Positions 51,003 to 59,364 of a stretch of DNA of 64,000 bases are shown one piece after another; positions within the stretch are counted from its first letter, which is position 1, and every line of letters starts with the position of its first letter. The stretch lies in assembly GCA_020638195.1 (NCBI GenBank), contig JACKJC010000001.1:919001-983000 (forward strand), written 5' to 3'. The position numbers were made by a program, and so were the translations under genes. Under the pieces are notes generated by a model. That model was not told the DNA's origin and ran no database searches. It was given only the letters and a program-made list of their open reading frames with translations. This DNA comes from Methylobacteriaceae bacterium (lineage in GTDB: Bacteria > Pseudomonadota > Alphaproteobacteria > Rhizobiales > Beijerinckiaceae).

Positions 51003-51738
51003 CGTCATCCTCGCCGTCGATCGCCTGATGAAGTCTTTCGGCGGGTTGCGCGCGACCAACGATCTCTCGCTCGAAGTGCTGCGCGGCGAATGCCACGCCA
51101 TCATCGGCCCGAACGGCGCCGGCAAGACGACCTTCATCTCGCAATTGCAGGGCATGCTCGCGCCGGACGCCGGCACGATCACGCTCAATGGTCGTGACAT
51201 TACGGGCGAGCCCGCCCATCGTCGCGCCCGCCTCGGCATCGCGCGCTCGTTCCAGATCACTTCGCTCGTGCCGGATTTTTCCGTGCTCGATCATGCCGCC
51301 CTCGCGGTGCAGGCGCGGCTCGGCCACTCCTTCCGCTTCTGGAAGAACGCGCGCCGCGATCCCGCGCTGGTCGCGCCCGCGCGCGAGGCGGTCGAGACCG
51401 TCGGCCTGGCGTCGCGTGAAAACACGCTCGCACGCGATCTCTCGCATGGCGAGGCGCGCCAGCTCGAACTCGCCATCGCCATCGCGCAGCAGCCCAAACT
51501 CCTTCTGCTCGACGAGCCCATGGCCGGCATGGGCCGCAAGGACGGCGTCGCCATGACGGAACTGCTCGCGCGCCTGAAGAGGGATTACTCGATCATCCTG
51601 ATCGAACACGACATGCAGGCCGTCTTCTCGCTCGCCGATCGCATCAGCGTTCTCGTCGCCGGCCATATCATCAAGACCGGCGCGCCCGAGGTCATCCGCA
51701 CAGACCCCGACGTGCGCGCCGCCTATCTCGGACATTGA
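50995..51738 (+). CDS. livG: Liv-type ABC transporter ATP-binding protein (LivG-like)
   Basis: Product of 247 residues. Walker A GPNGAGKTTF, Q-loop region SFQITSLVPDF, signature LSHGEARQLELAIAIA in the variant form usual for this family, Walker B LLLLDEPMAGMG and the switch His in IILIEHDM. Powers LivH/LivM together with LivF, whose gene follows 4 bp later. Confidence 0.93.
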   Translation: MADVILAVDRLMKSFGGLRATNDLSLEVLRGECHAIIGPNGAGKTTFISQLQGMLAPDAGTITLNGRDITGEPAHRRARLGIARSFQITSLVPDFSVLDHAALAVQARLGHSFRFWKNARRDPALVAPAREAVETVGLASRENTLARDLSHGEARQLELAIAIAQQPKLLLLDEPMAGMGRKDGVAMTELLARLKRDYSIILIEHDMQAVFSLADRISVLVAGHIIKTGAPEVIRTDPDVRAAYLGH

Positions 51739-51742
51739 CGCC

Positions 51743-52447
51743 ATGCTGCTCGACGTCCGCAAACTCGAAGCCGGCTACGGTCGCAGCCAGGTCCTGTTCG
51801 GGCCGAGCTTTTCCGTCGGCAAAGGCGAGGTTGTCACGCTGCTCGGCCGCAACGGCATGGGCAAGACCACGACAGTGCGCTGCCTTGCGGGCCTGCTCCG
51901 CCCGAGCGCGGGCGAAATCCATTTCAAGGGCGCCCGCATCGATTCTCGCGCGCCCCATGCGATCGCGCATGCGGGCTTCGGTCTCGTGCCGGAAGGCCGT
52001 CACATCTTCCCCAATCTCACCGTGCGCGAAAACCTCGTTATGGCCGGCATCAAGCGCAGCGACCGGCGCGAGCCCTGGACGCTGGAACGCGTGCTCGAAT
52101 TCTTCCCGCGTCTCGCCGAACGGCTGGCCAACGGCGGCAATCAATTGTCGGGCGGCGAACAGCAGATGCTCGCCATCGGCCGTGCGCTCATGACCAATCC
52201 GGATCTGCTCGTTCTGGACGAGGCGACCGAGGGGCTTGCGCCGCTCATCCGCCAGCAGATCTGGAACAAGCTCGATGCGCTCAAGCAGACCGGCCTCGCC
52301 ATGATCGTCATCGACAAGGAAATCGACGCGCTCCTGCGCTTCGCCGACAGGCACTACATCGTCGAGAAGGGCGAGATCGTCTGGTCCGGCGACAGCGATG
52401 CGCTCGAATCCGACAAGCAGGCGCAGGACGCCTATCTGAGCGTGTGA
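51743..52447 (+). CDS. livF: Liv-type ABC transporter ATP-binding protein (LivF-like)
   Basis: Product of 234 residues. Walker A GRNGMGKTTTVRCLAG, signature LSGGEQQMLAIGRALM, Walker B LLVLDEATEGLAP, and the LivF-typical VPEGRHIFPNLTVRENL. In place of the usual switch His the sequence reads MIVIDKEID, a common LivF feature. Second ATPase of the importer; the hemerythrin gene follows 7 bp downstream, probably in the same transcript. Confidence 0.93.
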   Translation: MLLDVRKLEAGYGRSQVLFGPSFSVGKGEVVTLLGRNGMGKTTTVRCLAGLLRPSAGEIHFKGARIDSRAPHAIAHAGFGLVPEGRHIFPNLTVRENLVMAGIKRSDRREPWTLERVLEFFPRLAERLANGGNQLSGGEQQMLAIGRALMTNPDLLVLDEATEGLAPLIRQQIWNKLDALKQTGLAMIVIDKEIDALLRFADRHYIVEKGEIVWSGDSDALESDKQAQDAYLSV

Positions 52448-52454
52448 GGCGCAA

Positions 52455-53036
52455 ATGCCGAAATCCATCGACATCATCCGTGGCGAGCATCGTGCGCTCG
52501 CTTCCGTCCTCAACGCCCTGCGCGAAATCGTCGACGGCGTCGCGGCCGGCCGCTTCCAGCCGGACTTCCAGCTCCTGTCGGCCATGATGGTCTATATCGC
52601 CGACGTGCCGGAGATCGTGCATCACCCCAAGGAGGACGATCATCTCTTCGCGCGCATGAAGCAGCGCTCGCCCGACGCCGGCGTCATCATCGACAGGCTC
52701 GAGAAGGAGCATGTCGAGGGCTATGCGCTGACCCGCGAACTCGAACATGCGCTGGTGCCCTGGCAGGGCCTTGGGCAGGGCGCCTTCGCGCAGTTCCAGG
52801 ACTGCGCCACGCGCTATCTCGACTTCAATTGGCGCCATCTCAATACGGAAGAAGACGAGTTGCTTCCCCTCGCGCGCCGCGATCTGAAGCCCGACGACTG
52901 GGCGGAGATCGACGCCGCCTTCGCCGCGAATTTCGATCCCTTCGCCGGTCCGAACCGCGAATATGCGGCGCTGTTCGACCGCATCGTCGATCTCGCCCCC
53001 GCGCCGATCGGTCACGGCGGGTCTCCGCGCGCCTAA
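52455..53036 (+). CDS. Hemerythrin HHE-domain protein
   Basis: Product of 193 residues, a four-helix bundle with the His/Glu pattern of hemerythrin (IIRGEHRALASVL, VPEIVHHPKEDDHLF, DRLEKEHVEGYA, DFNWRHLNTEEDELLPLA), which supports a di-iron site. Such proteins sense or carry oxygen or nitric oxide, or act in iron handling. It is soluble. It lies tightly behind the importer ATPase and before a MarR regulator; link to transport is unclear. Confidence 0.88.
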   Translation: MPKSIDIIRGEHRALASVLNALREIVDGVAAGRFQPDFQLLSAMMVYIADVPEIVHHPKEDDHLFARMKQRSPDAGVIIDRLEKEHVEGYALTRELEHALVPWQGLGQGAFAQFQDCATRYLDFNWRHLNTEEDELLPLARRDLKPDDWAEIDAAFAANFDPFAGPNREYAALFDRIVDLAPAPIGHGGSPRA

Positions 53037-53063
53037 GACTGGAATCGCGTTATAAGGACCGCC

Positions 53064-53534
53064 ATGGCGAACCGCGAAGACTTCCACTCCATGCCAGGCC
53101 ATCTGATCCGCCGCGCGCATCAGATATCCGTCGCCATATTCATGGAGGAATGCGCCGAGCATAACGTCACGCCGGTGCAATACGCCTGCCTCTCCGAAAT
53201 CGCCCGCCAGCCCGGCGTCGACGCCACGCGGCTTGCCGCGGCCGTGGCCTTCGACCGCTCGACGCTCGGCAACGTGCTGGAGCGGCTGGAGACGAAGGGC
53301 TGGGTCGATCGTCGCCCCTCGCCCGAAGACCGGCGGGTGAAGCTCCTGCACATCACCCAGGCCGGCGAACAATTGCTCGAAGCGATCGAACCGGCCGTCG
53401 TCGCGACGCAGAAAAGATTGTTGAAACCGCTCGCGGCTGCTGACCGCAAATTGTTCATGCGCCTGATCGGCGAGCTGGTGGAGGGCAACAACGACGTCTC
53501 GCGTGCGCCCCTCGGGCGGAACGAGACGGAATAG
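53064..53534 (+). CDS. MarR-family transcriptional regulator
   Basis: Product of 156 residues. Winged helix typical of MarR: PVQYACLSEIARQPGVDATRLAAAVAFDRSTLGNVLERLETKGWVDRRPSPEDRRVKLLHITQAG. Dimerisation helices frame it. MarR proteins often sense aromatic acids or oxidants, which would fit the nearby FAH/GST pair and importer. No target site was identified with confidence. Confidence 0.9.
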   Translation: MANREDFHSMPGHLIRRAHQISVAIFMEECAEHNVTPVQYACLSEIARQPGVDATRLAAAVAFDRSTLGNVLERLETKGWVDRRPSPEDRRVKLLHITQAGEQLLEAIEPAVVATQKRLLKPLAAADRKLFMRLIGELVEGNNDVSRAPLGRNETE

Positions 53535-53613
53535 CCCGCCGACCCGTTGCGGATATTCCCCGCTGTGGCGTGCGGGCACTGGATTAATCCACCGCGCCGA
53601 TATTTATGAGCCC

Positions 53614-53991
53614 ATGCGAAATTCGCCGTTCATCGCCTCCGCGCTCGTCTGCGCCCTTGCCGTCGCCGGGGGCGGCGCCGCTATGGCCGGTCAGGCAACG
53701 CGCGTCGCGCGCCCGGCGCACGTCGCCGCGCCGAAGCCGGACTGCCCGCGCGCCAATTATCCCGGCGACCCCATCTGCGCATGGGAGGATGACGGCAAGA
53801 ACCTGCCCACGCCCTCGGCCCGCGCGGTGCGCCGGGAAATCCCCGACGACGTGATGATCAACGACCAGATGTCGCTGAGCGGCGCCGATCCCGTCGCCAT
53901 GGGCAGGCCCCCGGCGGTCGCGGGCAATCCCTATCCCGTGCGGAAGAAAGAGCCGCTCGGCGGCGGCGCGGCGGTCAACTACAAGTTCTGA
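53614..53991 (+). CDS. Small exported hypothetical protein
   Basis: Product of 125 residues from ATG 53614 (MRNSPFIASALVCALAVAGGGAAMAGQ), a clear signal peptide with cleavage after AMA. The mature part is Pro-rich with two Cys (DCPRANYPGDPICAWEDDG) and no recognised domain. Periplasmic or secreted. A 12-bp palindrome TGGATTAATCCA at 53580-53591 lies in its upstream gap and may belong to its promoter region. Function unknown. Confidence 0.7.
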   Translation: MRNSPFIASALVCALAVAGGGAAMAGQATRVARPAHVAAPKPDCPRANYPGDPICAWEDDGKNLPTPSARAVRREIPDDVMINDQMSLSGADPVAMGRPPAVAGNPYPVRKKEPLGGGAAVNYKF

Positions 53992-54010
53992 GTCGCGGCG
54001 GAGCGAGCGG

Positions 54011-54036
54011 AAAAAATCGGCGCCTTCCGGCGCCGA
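54011..54036 (-). terminator. Terminator for the minus-strand Ala-rich gene
   Basis: TCGGCGCC (54017-54024), loop TTCC, GGCGCCGA (54029-54036); on the minus strand the stem is followed by six T (54016-54011). It ends 31 bp past the stop of the 54068-54817 gene. Confidence 0.85.
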
Positions 54037-54067
54037 CTCCTGCTTCATTCGACCTGGCCCGCGACGC

Positions 54068-54817
54068 TCAGTCCCGGAAGCCAGCGCGAGCGCGGCAGGC
54101 GACCTTGAACTTGCGGCGCGGCCAGCCGTAGAGCCCGCGCGCATTGGCGCGCTGGTTGCACACAGCGTTGCGCGCGCGCCAGCGCTTCATGTAGCGCTGC
54201 TCGGCGGTCATGGCCTTGCGGCGAACTTTCGTCATTGTTTTTCCCGCGCGAACGGCCATGCCTTTCGCACTGGATTTCGCGGCGCCAGCCGCCTTGGCGT
54301 CCGAGGCGGCCTTCGCCGCTGCGGCCTTGGCGTCCGCCGCAGCCTTCGCGGCAGCGGCCTGAGCGTCGGCTGCAGCCTTCGCAGCGGCTGCCTTGGCGTC
54401 GGCTGCGGCCTTTTCGGCTGCGGCCTTCGCGTCGGCGGCCGCCTTCTCGCCAGCCGCCTTGGCGTCCGCGGCGGCTTTGCCGGCCGCGTCGGTCGCGCCG
54501 GCGGCCTTGCCCTTCAGCGCATCGATGACTTCCTTCGCCTTGGCTGCGCCGGCGGCGCCCGCCGCCTTGGCCGCATCGCCCGTGCTCTTGGCGTCCGCCG
54601 CCGCCTTGTCGGCTGCCATTTTGGCTTCGGTGGCCGCCTTTTCGGCCGCCGCTTTGGCGTCGGCTGCGGCCTTGTCGGCGGCTTCCTTGGCGGCGGCGCC
54701 TGCGTCCTTGGCGGCGCCCATTGCCTTGCCGAGCGCTGAAGCGCCGGGAATCGACTGCGCCGCAGCCGGACCCGCCAGCAGGGCCATCAAGGAAATCGTC
54801 AGCGTCAATCTCTTCAT
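54068..54817 (-). CDS. Exported Ala/Lys-rich helical repeat protein
   Basis: Product of 249 residues from ATG 54817 with a GGAG site. Signal peptide MKRLTLTISLMALLAGPAAAQ. Residues about 45-195 are dominated by repeats of the type KAAADAKAAAEKA and ATDAAGKAAADAK, predicted as long amphipathic helix like LEA or histone-H1-tail proteins. The C-terminal 50 residues are basic with two Cys (AMTAEQRYMKRWRARNAVCNQ). May associate with membrane, granule or nucleic acid outside the cytoplasm; function unknown. Confidence 0.72.
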   Translation of the reverse strand: MKRLTLTISLMALLAGPAAAQSIPGASALGKAMGAAKDAGAAAKEAADKAAADAKAAAEKAATEAKMAADKAAADAKSTGDAAKAAGAAGAAKAKEVIDALKGKAAGATDAAGKAAADAKAAGEKAAADAKAAAEKAAADAKAAAAKAAADAQAAAAKAAADAKAAAAKAASDAKAAGAAKSSAKGMAVRAGKTMTKVRRKAMTAEQRYMKRWRARNAVCNQRANARGLYGWPRRKFKVACRARAGFRD

Positions 54818-54931
54818 CAAATCATCTCCGGTGAGCCTCTCGGGCCGCACCGCATCTGACGGACAAATCGATGCAAATTCAAGACGGTCGAGACGCGCGG
54901 AATGTCGCGCCCCGCAGGGGTCGGCCCCGCC

Positions 54932-55171
54932 TCAGCCGGAGATCGCGTCTCCCTGCGACCCACGCTCGCGCCAGAAGCGTGCGCGCAGGCGCGGCGCGAT
55001 CCACCAGGACAAGGGCGCCGAAATGATCGCGGTCAGGCCGACGACCCATGGCATGAGCGCCATGGCGTCGCGCGCGAGCGGCGTCGCGAGCACGAGCATG
55101 ACGCCAATGCCGAACATGACGGCCTGCACCATGAGGTAGACCATCACGGCGATCTGGAAACGGACGGACAT
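54932..55171 (-). CDS. Small two-helix membrane protein, paralog of the next gene
   Basis: Product of 79 residues: MSVRFQIAVMVYLMVQAVMFGIGVMLVL, then AMALMPWVVGLTAIISAPLSWWIAPRLRARFWRERG. Two transmembrane helices and a basic C-terminal tail. AGGAG precedes the ATG at 55171. It aligns residue by residue with the gene at 55208-55444 (shared MSxRFQIA, FG, PW, IAPR), so the pair is a tandem duplication. No known family. Confidence 0.72.
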   Translation of the reverse strand: MSVRFQIAVMVYLMVQAVMFGIGVMLVLATPLARDAMALMPWVVGLTAIISAPLSWWIAPRLRARFWRERGSQGDAISG

Positions 55172-55207
55172 AGATAGTCTCCTGACGCGAGCCGGGGCCG
55201 CCGGCCT

Positions 55208-55444
55208 TCAGCGCCGCCAGACCTGCCCGACCCGGCGCTGGCGCTTGAATTCCGCGCGCATCCGCGGCGCGATCGTCCATGCGATCGGGCCAGAGACGAA
55301 GGCGCTGAATACGACCATCCAGGGCAGGAGCATGAGGGCGCGCTCGGCCGGGGCGACTTGCAGCGCCACGAGTAGAGTGACGCCGAAGGCGACGGATTGA
55401 ACGACGAGAAACAGGATTGCGGCGATCTGGAACCGGGTCGACAT
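55208..55444 (-). CDS. Small two-helix membrane protein, paralog of the preceding gene
   Basis: Product of 78 residues: MSTRFQIAAILFLVVQSVAFGVTLLVALQV, ERALMLLPWMVVFSAFVSGPIAWTIAPRMRAEFKRQRR. Same two-helix plan and basic tail as the gene at 54932. GGAGG precedes the ATG at 55444. The two lie 36 bp apart on one strand. Function unknown; both look like membrane regulatory or assembly subunits. Confidence 0.72.
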   Translation of the reverse strand: MSTRFQIAAILFLVVQSVAFGVTLLVALQVAPAERALMLLPWMVVFSAFVSGPIAWTIAPRMRAEFKRQRRVGQVWRR

Positions 55445-55514
55445 GGCGACCTCCAGGGCTCGAGGTATTGGCGGTGAACGCGCCATTCCGTCGGTGGTTC
55501 CTTCGCTGTGCAGC

Positions 55515-55580
55515 TTGCCCCCTGTGCGCGAAGAGTTTATAGGAACGCCGTGAAAGACCGCCCTTTCCGGGCGGCTTTTC
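55515..55580 (+). promoter_or_regulatory. Candidate rpsA leader promoter and attenuator-like hairpin
   Basis: TTGCCC (55515-55520), 17-bp spacer, TATAGG (55538-55543) could be -35/-10. Downstream the dyad CCGCCC (55558-55563), loop TTTCC, GGGCGG (55569-55574) plus CTTTT resembles a weak terminator in the long rpsA leader, which would fit control of S1 synthesis. Tentative. Confidence 0.35.
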
Positions 55581-55728
55581 GCTTGAGCCGCTTGGTTTCG
55601 CCGGCCCGCGCCGGCCCGTTTCACACGGTGGGGTCGAAGGCTGATTGCCCGACCGCCCGTCGGCGAAAACGAGCACCCGCAACACAAACCCCGCCGGCGC
55701 CCGCCCGTCTGGGCCCTTAGGAGAACTT

Positions 55729-57453
55729 ATGTCCGCTACTCACGAACGCGCGCCCTCGCGCGATGATTTTGCCGCTATGCTCGAGGAGAGCTACGGCGAG
55801 AACGAAGCTTTCGAAGGTTCGGTAATCAAGGGCAAGGTCGTCGCCATCGAGAAGGATGTCGCCGTCATCGACCTCGGCCTCAAGACCGAAGGCCGCGTGG
55901 CCCTCAAGGAATTCACCGGCCACGGCCGCGATCCGGCGCCGGAAGTCGGCGATACCGTCGAAGTCTATCTCGAGCGCATCGAGAACGCGCTCGGCGAAGC
56001 CGTCATTTCGCGTGACAAGGCCCGCCGCGAAGAGAGCTGGGTCAAGCTCGAGAAGGCCTTCGAGGCCAACGAGAAGGTCGAAGGCGTCATCTTCAACCAG
56101 GTCAAGGGCGGCTTCACCGTCGACCTCGACGGCGCCGTGGCCTTCCTGCCGCGCTCGCAGGTCGACATCCGTCCGATCCGCGACGTCACCCCGCTCCTGG
56201 GCGTCGCCCAGCCCTTCCAGATCCTCAAGATGGATCGCCGCCGCGGCAATATCGTCGTGTCGCGCCGCACCGTTCTGGAAGAGAGCCGCGCCGAGCAGCG
56301 CCACGAGATCGTCGCCAACCTCGAAGAGGGTCAGGTGATCGAAGGCGTCGTGAAGAACATCACGGACTACGGCGCGTTCGTGGATCTGGGCGGCATCGAC
56401 GGCCTGCTGCATGTCACCGACATCGCCTGGCGTCGCGTCAACCACCCGACCGAAGTGCTGAACATCGGCCAGTCGGTGAAGGTGAAGGTCATCAAGATCA
56501 ACCACGAGACGCACCGCATCTCGCTGGGCATGAAGCAGCTCCAGGAAGACCCCTGGCACGGCATCGAGGCGAAATATCCGCTGCAGGCCCGCCTGCACGG
56601 CCGCGTCACCAACATCACCGACTACGGCGCCTTCGTGGAGCTGGAGCCGGGCATCGAAGGTCTGGTGCACGTCTCGGAAATGTCCTGGACCAAGAAGAAC
56701 GTCCATCCCGGCAAGATCGTCTCGACGAGCCAGGAAGTCGACGTTCAGGTGCTGGAAGTCGATCCGGTCAAGCGCCGCATCTCGCTCGGTCTCAAGCAGA
56801 CCCTGCAGAACCCGTGGGAAGCCTTCGCCGAGAAGCACCCGATCGGTTCCGAGGTCGAGGGCGAGGTCAAGAACAAGACCGAATTCGGTCTGTTCCTGGG
56901 TCTGGAAGGCGACGTGGACGGCATGGTCCATCTCTCCGACCTCGACTGGAACCGCCCCGGCGAGCAGGTCATCGACGACTTCAAGAAGGGCGAGATGGTC
57001 AAGGCTCAGGTGCTCGACGTGGACGTCGACAAGGAGCGCATCTCGCTCGGCATCAAGCAGCTCGGCAGCGATCCCTTCCAGTCCGCCAAGGGCGGCGAGG
57101 AAGGCGGCGACCTGCGCAAGGGCGGCGTCGTGACCTGCGAGATCGTCGAGGTCAAGGACGGCGGTCTGGAGGTCAAGATCGTCGGCACGGACCTGAACGC
57201 CTTCATCAAGCGTTCGGAACTGGCTCGCGACCGCGCCGACCAGCGCCCCGAGCGTTTCGCCGTCGGCGAGAAGGTGGACGCCCGCGTCACCCTGTTCGAC
57301 CGCAAGGCCCGCAAGGTCTCCGTGTCGATCAAGGCGCTGGAAGTGGCCGAGGAAAAGGAAGCCATCGCCCAGTACGGCTCGGCCGACTCGGGCGCCTCGC
57401 TCGGCGACATTCTCGGCGCGGCCCTCAAGGCCCGCGAGAAGAAGGGCGAATAA
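55729..57453 (+). CDS. rpsA: 30S ribosomal protein S1
   Basis: Product of 574 residues with six S1/OB repeats (for example GSVIKGKVVAIEKDVAVIDLG, VIEGVVKNITDYGAFVDLGGIDGLLHVTDIAW, GRVTNITDYGAFVELEPGIEGLVHVSEMSW, KNKTEFGLFLGLEGDVDGMVHLSDL). It binds mRNA on the small subunit. AGGAG precedes the ATG at 55729; an upstream in-frame ATG at 55645 is not used. Codon use is strongly biased toward highly expressed types. Followed by a strong terminator, then sppA and ihfB in the order typical of Hyphomicrobiales. Confidence 0.97.
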   Translation: MSATHERAPSRDDFAAMLEESYGENEAFEGSVIKGKVVAIEKDVAVIDLGLKTEGRVALKEFTGHGRDPAPEVGDTVEVYLERIENALGEAVISRDKARREESWVKLEKAFEANEKVEGVIFNQVKGGFTVDLDGAVAFLPRSQVDIRPIRDVTPLLGVAQPFQILKMDRRRGNIVVSRRTVLEESRAEQRHEIVANLEEGQVIEGVVKNITDYGAFVDLGGIDGLLHVTDIAWRRVNHPTEVLNIGQSVKVKVIKINHETHRISLGMKQLQEDPWHGIEAKYPLQARLHGRVTNITDYGAFVELEPGIEGLVHVSEMSWTKKNVHPGKIVSTSQEVDVQVLEVDPVKRRISLGLKQTLQNPWEAFAEKHPIGSEVEGEVKNKTEFGLFLGLEGDVDGMVHLSDLDWNRPGEQVIDDFKKGEMVKAQVLDVDVDKERISLGIKQLGSDPFQSAKGGEEGGDLRKGGVVTCEIVEVKDGGLEVKIVGTDLNAFIKRSELARDRADQRPERFAVGEKVDARVTLFDRKARKVSVSIKALEVAEEKEAIAQYGSADSGASLGDILGAALKAREKKGE

Positions 57454-57480
57454 GCCTCTTCTTCGCGTGAAGAAACAAGA

Positions 57481-57510
57481 CCCGCGCGGATCGCTCCGCG
57501 CGGGTTTTTT
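57481..57510 (+). terminator. rpsA terminator
   Basis: CCCGCGCGGA (57481-57490), loop TCGC, TCCGCGCGGG (57495-57504), then TTTTTT. A 10-bp perfect stem, 27 bp after the rpsA stop. Confidence 0.95.
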
Positions 57511-57591
57511 CTTGGGGCCCGCACCTCGTCTTGCCTTGTGGGCGGCGCCCGCCAGAGCTAGCCTCCGCGCCTCATCGCCATCCGAGGTCTC

Positions 57592-58551
57592 ATGGTTCCG
57601 CCCCCGCCCGAATATCTCCTCGAACGCCGTCTGCTGACGCGCAAGCTTTCGTTCTGGCGCATCGCAGCGTTGGGGGCCTTGTTCGTCGCCGTTCTTGTCG
57701 CCGGATGGCGGCTCGCCGGCGATCGCTCGCACGCCGCCGCGCATATCGCGCGGGTGCGGATCTCCGGCGTCATCAAGGATGACCGCGACCTGCTGAAAGT
57801 CGTGCGCGACGTCGCCGCCTCCTCCTCCGCCCGCGCCGCCATCCTGTCGATCGACAGCCCCGGCGGCACGACAACCGGCGCGGAAGCCCTTTATGACGAA
57901 CTGCGCCGGCTCGCGGCGAAGAAGCCGACGGTCGCGGTCGTGGACGGCGCGGCGGCGTCGGGCGCCTATATCGCCGCGCTGGCCGCCGACGGCATCGTGG
58001 CGCGCGGGAATTCCATGGTCGGCTCGATCGGCGTCCTGATGCAGATGCCGAACGCGACCAAGCTGATGGATACGGTCGGGGTCAAGATGGAGGAGATCAA
58101 GTCCTCGCCCCTCAAGGCGGCGCCCAACCCTTACGAGCCCGTGACACCCGAGGCGCGCGCCGCGGTCGCCGCCATGATCGCGGATTCTTTCAATTGGTTC
58201 AAAGGGCTGGTCAAGGAACGGCGCAAGCTCGACGACGCCGGTCTCGCAACCGTTTCCGACGGCCGCGTCTTCACCGGACGCCAGGGGGTTGAGCTGAAGC
58301 TTGTCGACAGGATCGGCGGCGAGCGCGAGGCCATTGCCTGGCTGGAGACGGAGAAGGGCGTGGCCAAGGGACTGAAGGTCCGCGACTGGAAGAAGCCGCG
58401 CAAGCTCCAGACCTTCGGTCTGCTCGGCGCGCTCGCGGGGGCGGCCGGCTTCGACGGGCTCGCCGCCGCTCTCGCGACGGCGGACGACGTGGCCCAGACA
58501 CGGCTGCTTGACGGTCTCGTTGCGATTTGGCAGGGTTCGGCATTGAATTAA
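57592..58551 (+). CDS. sppA: Signal peptide peptidase SppA (S49 protease)
   Basis: Product of 319 residues. One N-terminal membrane helix (residues 22-41) and a periplasmic S49 core: RVRISGVIKDDRD, ILSIDSPGGTTTGAEALYDELRR, catalytic Ser in GAAASGAYIAALAADGIVARGNSMVGSIGV, and the catalytic Lys in MEEIKSSPLKAAPNP. It degrades cleaved signal peptides. The length of a short bacterial form. Precedes ihfB. Confidence 0.92.
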   Translation: MVPPPPEYLLERRLLTRKLSFWRIAALGALFVAVLVAGWRLAGDRSHAAAHIARVRISGVIKDDRDLLKVVRDVAASSSARAAILSIDSPGGTTTGAEALYDELRRLAAKKPTVAVVDGAAASGAYIAALAADGIVARGNSMVGSIGVLMQMPNATKLMDTVGVKMEEIKSSPLKAAPNPYEPVTPEARAAVAAMIADSFNWFKGLVKERRKLDDAGLATVSDGRVFTGRQGVELKLVDRIGGEREAIAWLETEKGVAKGLKVRDWKKPRKLQTFGLLGALAGAAGFDGLAAALATADDVAQTRLLDGLVAIWQGSALN

Positions 58552-58566
58552 AGACTTTTTTGCAAA

Positions 58567-58599
58567 CGCCGACCATGCGCATGCGCGTCGGCGCTTTTT
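58567..58599 (+). terminator. Terminator between sppA and ihfB
   Basis: CGCCGAC (58567-58573) pairs with GTCGGCG (58587-58593), a loop that is itself self-complementary, then CTTTTT. Ends 15 bp before the ihfB start, so ihfB may have its own promoter or partial read-through. Confidence 0.65.
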
Positions 58600-58614
58600 G
58601 TACAGGGGCCCTGG

Positions 58615-58902
58615 GTGATCAAGTCGGAACTCGTGCAGCGCATCGCCAAGCGCAACCCGCAGCTTTTCCAGCGCGATGTCGAGAACATCGTCAACGCGAT
58701 CCTCGACGAGATCACCAATGCCCTCGCGCGGGGCGACCGTGTCGAGCTTCGCGGCTTCGGCGCGTTCTCCGTGAAGCGGCGGGATGCGCGCGTCGGCCGC
58801 AATCCGCGCACTGGCGCGCCGGTTTCGGTCGAGGAAAAATCAGTGCCCTTCTTCAAGACCGGCAAGGAAATGCGCGAGCGCCTGAACGACGGCGGCCCCT
58901 GA
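58615..58902 (+). CDS. ihfB: Integration host factor beta subunit
   Basis: Product of 95 residues with a GTG start at 58615 behind AGGGG. IHF/HU family: MIKSELVQRIAKRNPQLFQRDVENIVNAILDEITNALARGDRVELRGFGAFSVKRRDARVGRNPRTG with the beta-arm and the Pro that kinks DNA. Heterodimer partner is IhfA, encoded elsewhere. DNA bending in transcription and replication. Confidence 0.95.
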   Translation: MIKSELVQRIAKRNPQLFQRDVENIVNAILDEITNALARGDRVELRGFGAFSVKRRDARVGRNPRTGAPVSVEEKSVPFFKTGKEMRERLNDGGP

Positions 58903-58946
58903 GCCGCCGCTTGCGCCGGCCGCCCTTCCGCGCTCTATAGGGACCC

Positions 58947-59306
58947 ATGCGCACTCTGTTTCGTCTTCTCGTCGTCCTGCCGGTGGCGATCCTCATCGTC
59001 CTGTTCGCTGTCGCCAATCGCCATCTGGTGATGGTGTCCTTCGATCCCTTCCCCGGCAACGACATCCAGGGCCCGCAGCTGACCGCGCCCCTGTTCCTGC
59101 TGCTGTTTCTCGCCGGCGCGCTGGGCGTGCTGGCTGGCGGCATGACCGTTTGGTTCCGTCAGGGCCGCTTCCGCAAGCAGGCGCGCGAGGCGAAGGCCGA
59201 GGCGGCCGAGGCGCGCGGCCGGGCCGAAGACATGCGCGAGAAGGTCGACCGGATGGAGCGCGCCTCGCTCGCCGCCCTGCCGCCGTCCGGCCGCAACGCC
59301 GCCTGA
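58947..59306 (+). CDS. lapA: LapA/DUF1049-domain membrane protein
   Basis: Product of 119 residues. Two transmembrane helices (about residues 5-23 and 47-69) with a short periplasmic loop, then a cytoplasmic helical coil (FRKQAREAKAEAAEARGRAEDMREKVDRMERA). This is the LapA-domain family linked to lipopolysaccharide assembly control. It sits in the conserved ihfB-lapA-trpF order. Confidence 0.87.
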   Translation: MRTLFRLLVVLPVAILIVLFAVANRHLVMVSFDPFPGNDIQGPQLTAPLFLLLFLAGALGVLAGGMTVWFRQGRFRKQAREAKAEAAEARGRAEDMREKVDRMERASLAALPPSGRNAA

Positions 59307-59364
59307 CTGTCTTTTCGGCCCCGGGTCCCTTGACCTGCGCCGCTTTTGAGGGAATTGCGTCGTT

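Noticed and set aside
54068..54817. Ala-rich protein as a phasin
   Set aside because: It has a clear Sec signal peptide and lacks the IWLAGLGAFA segment of the true phasin at 21210.
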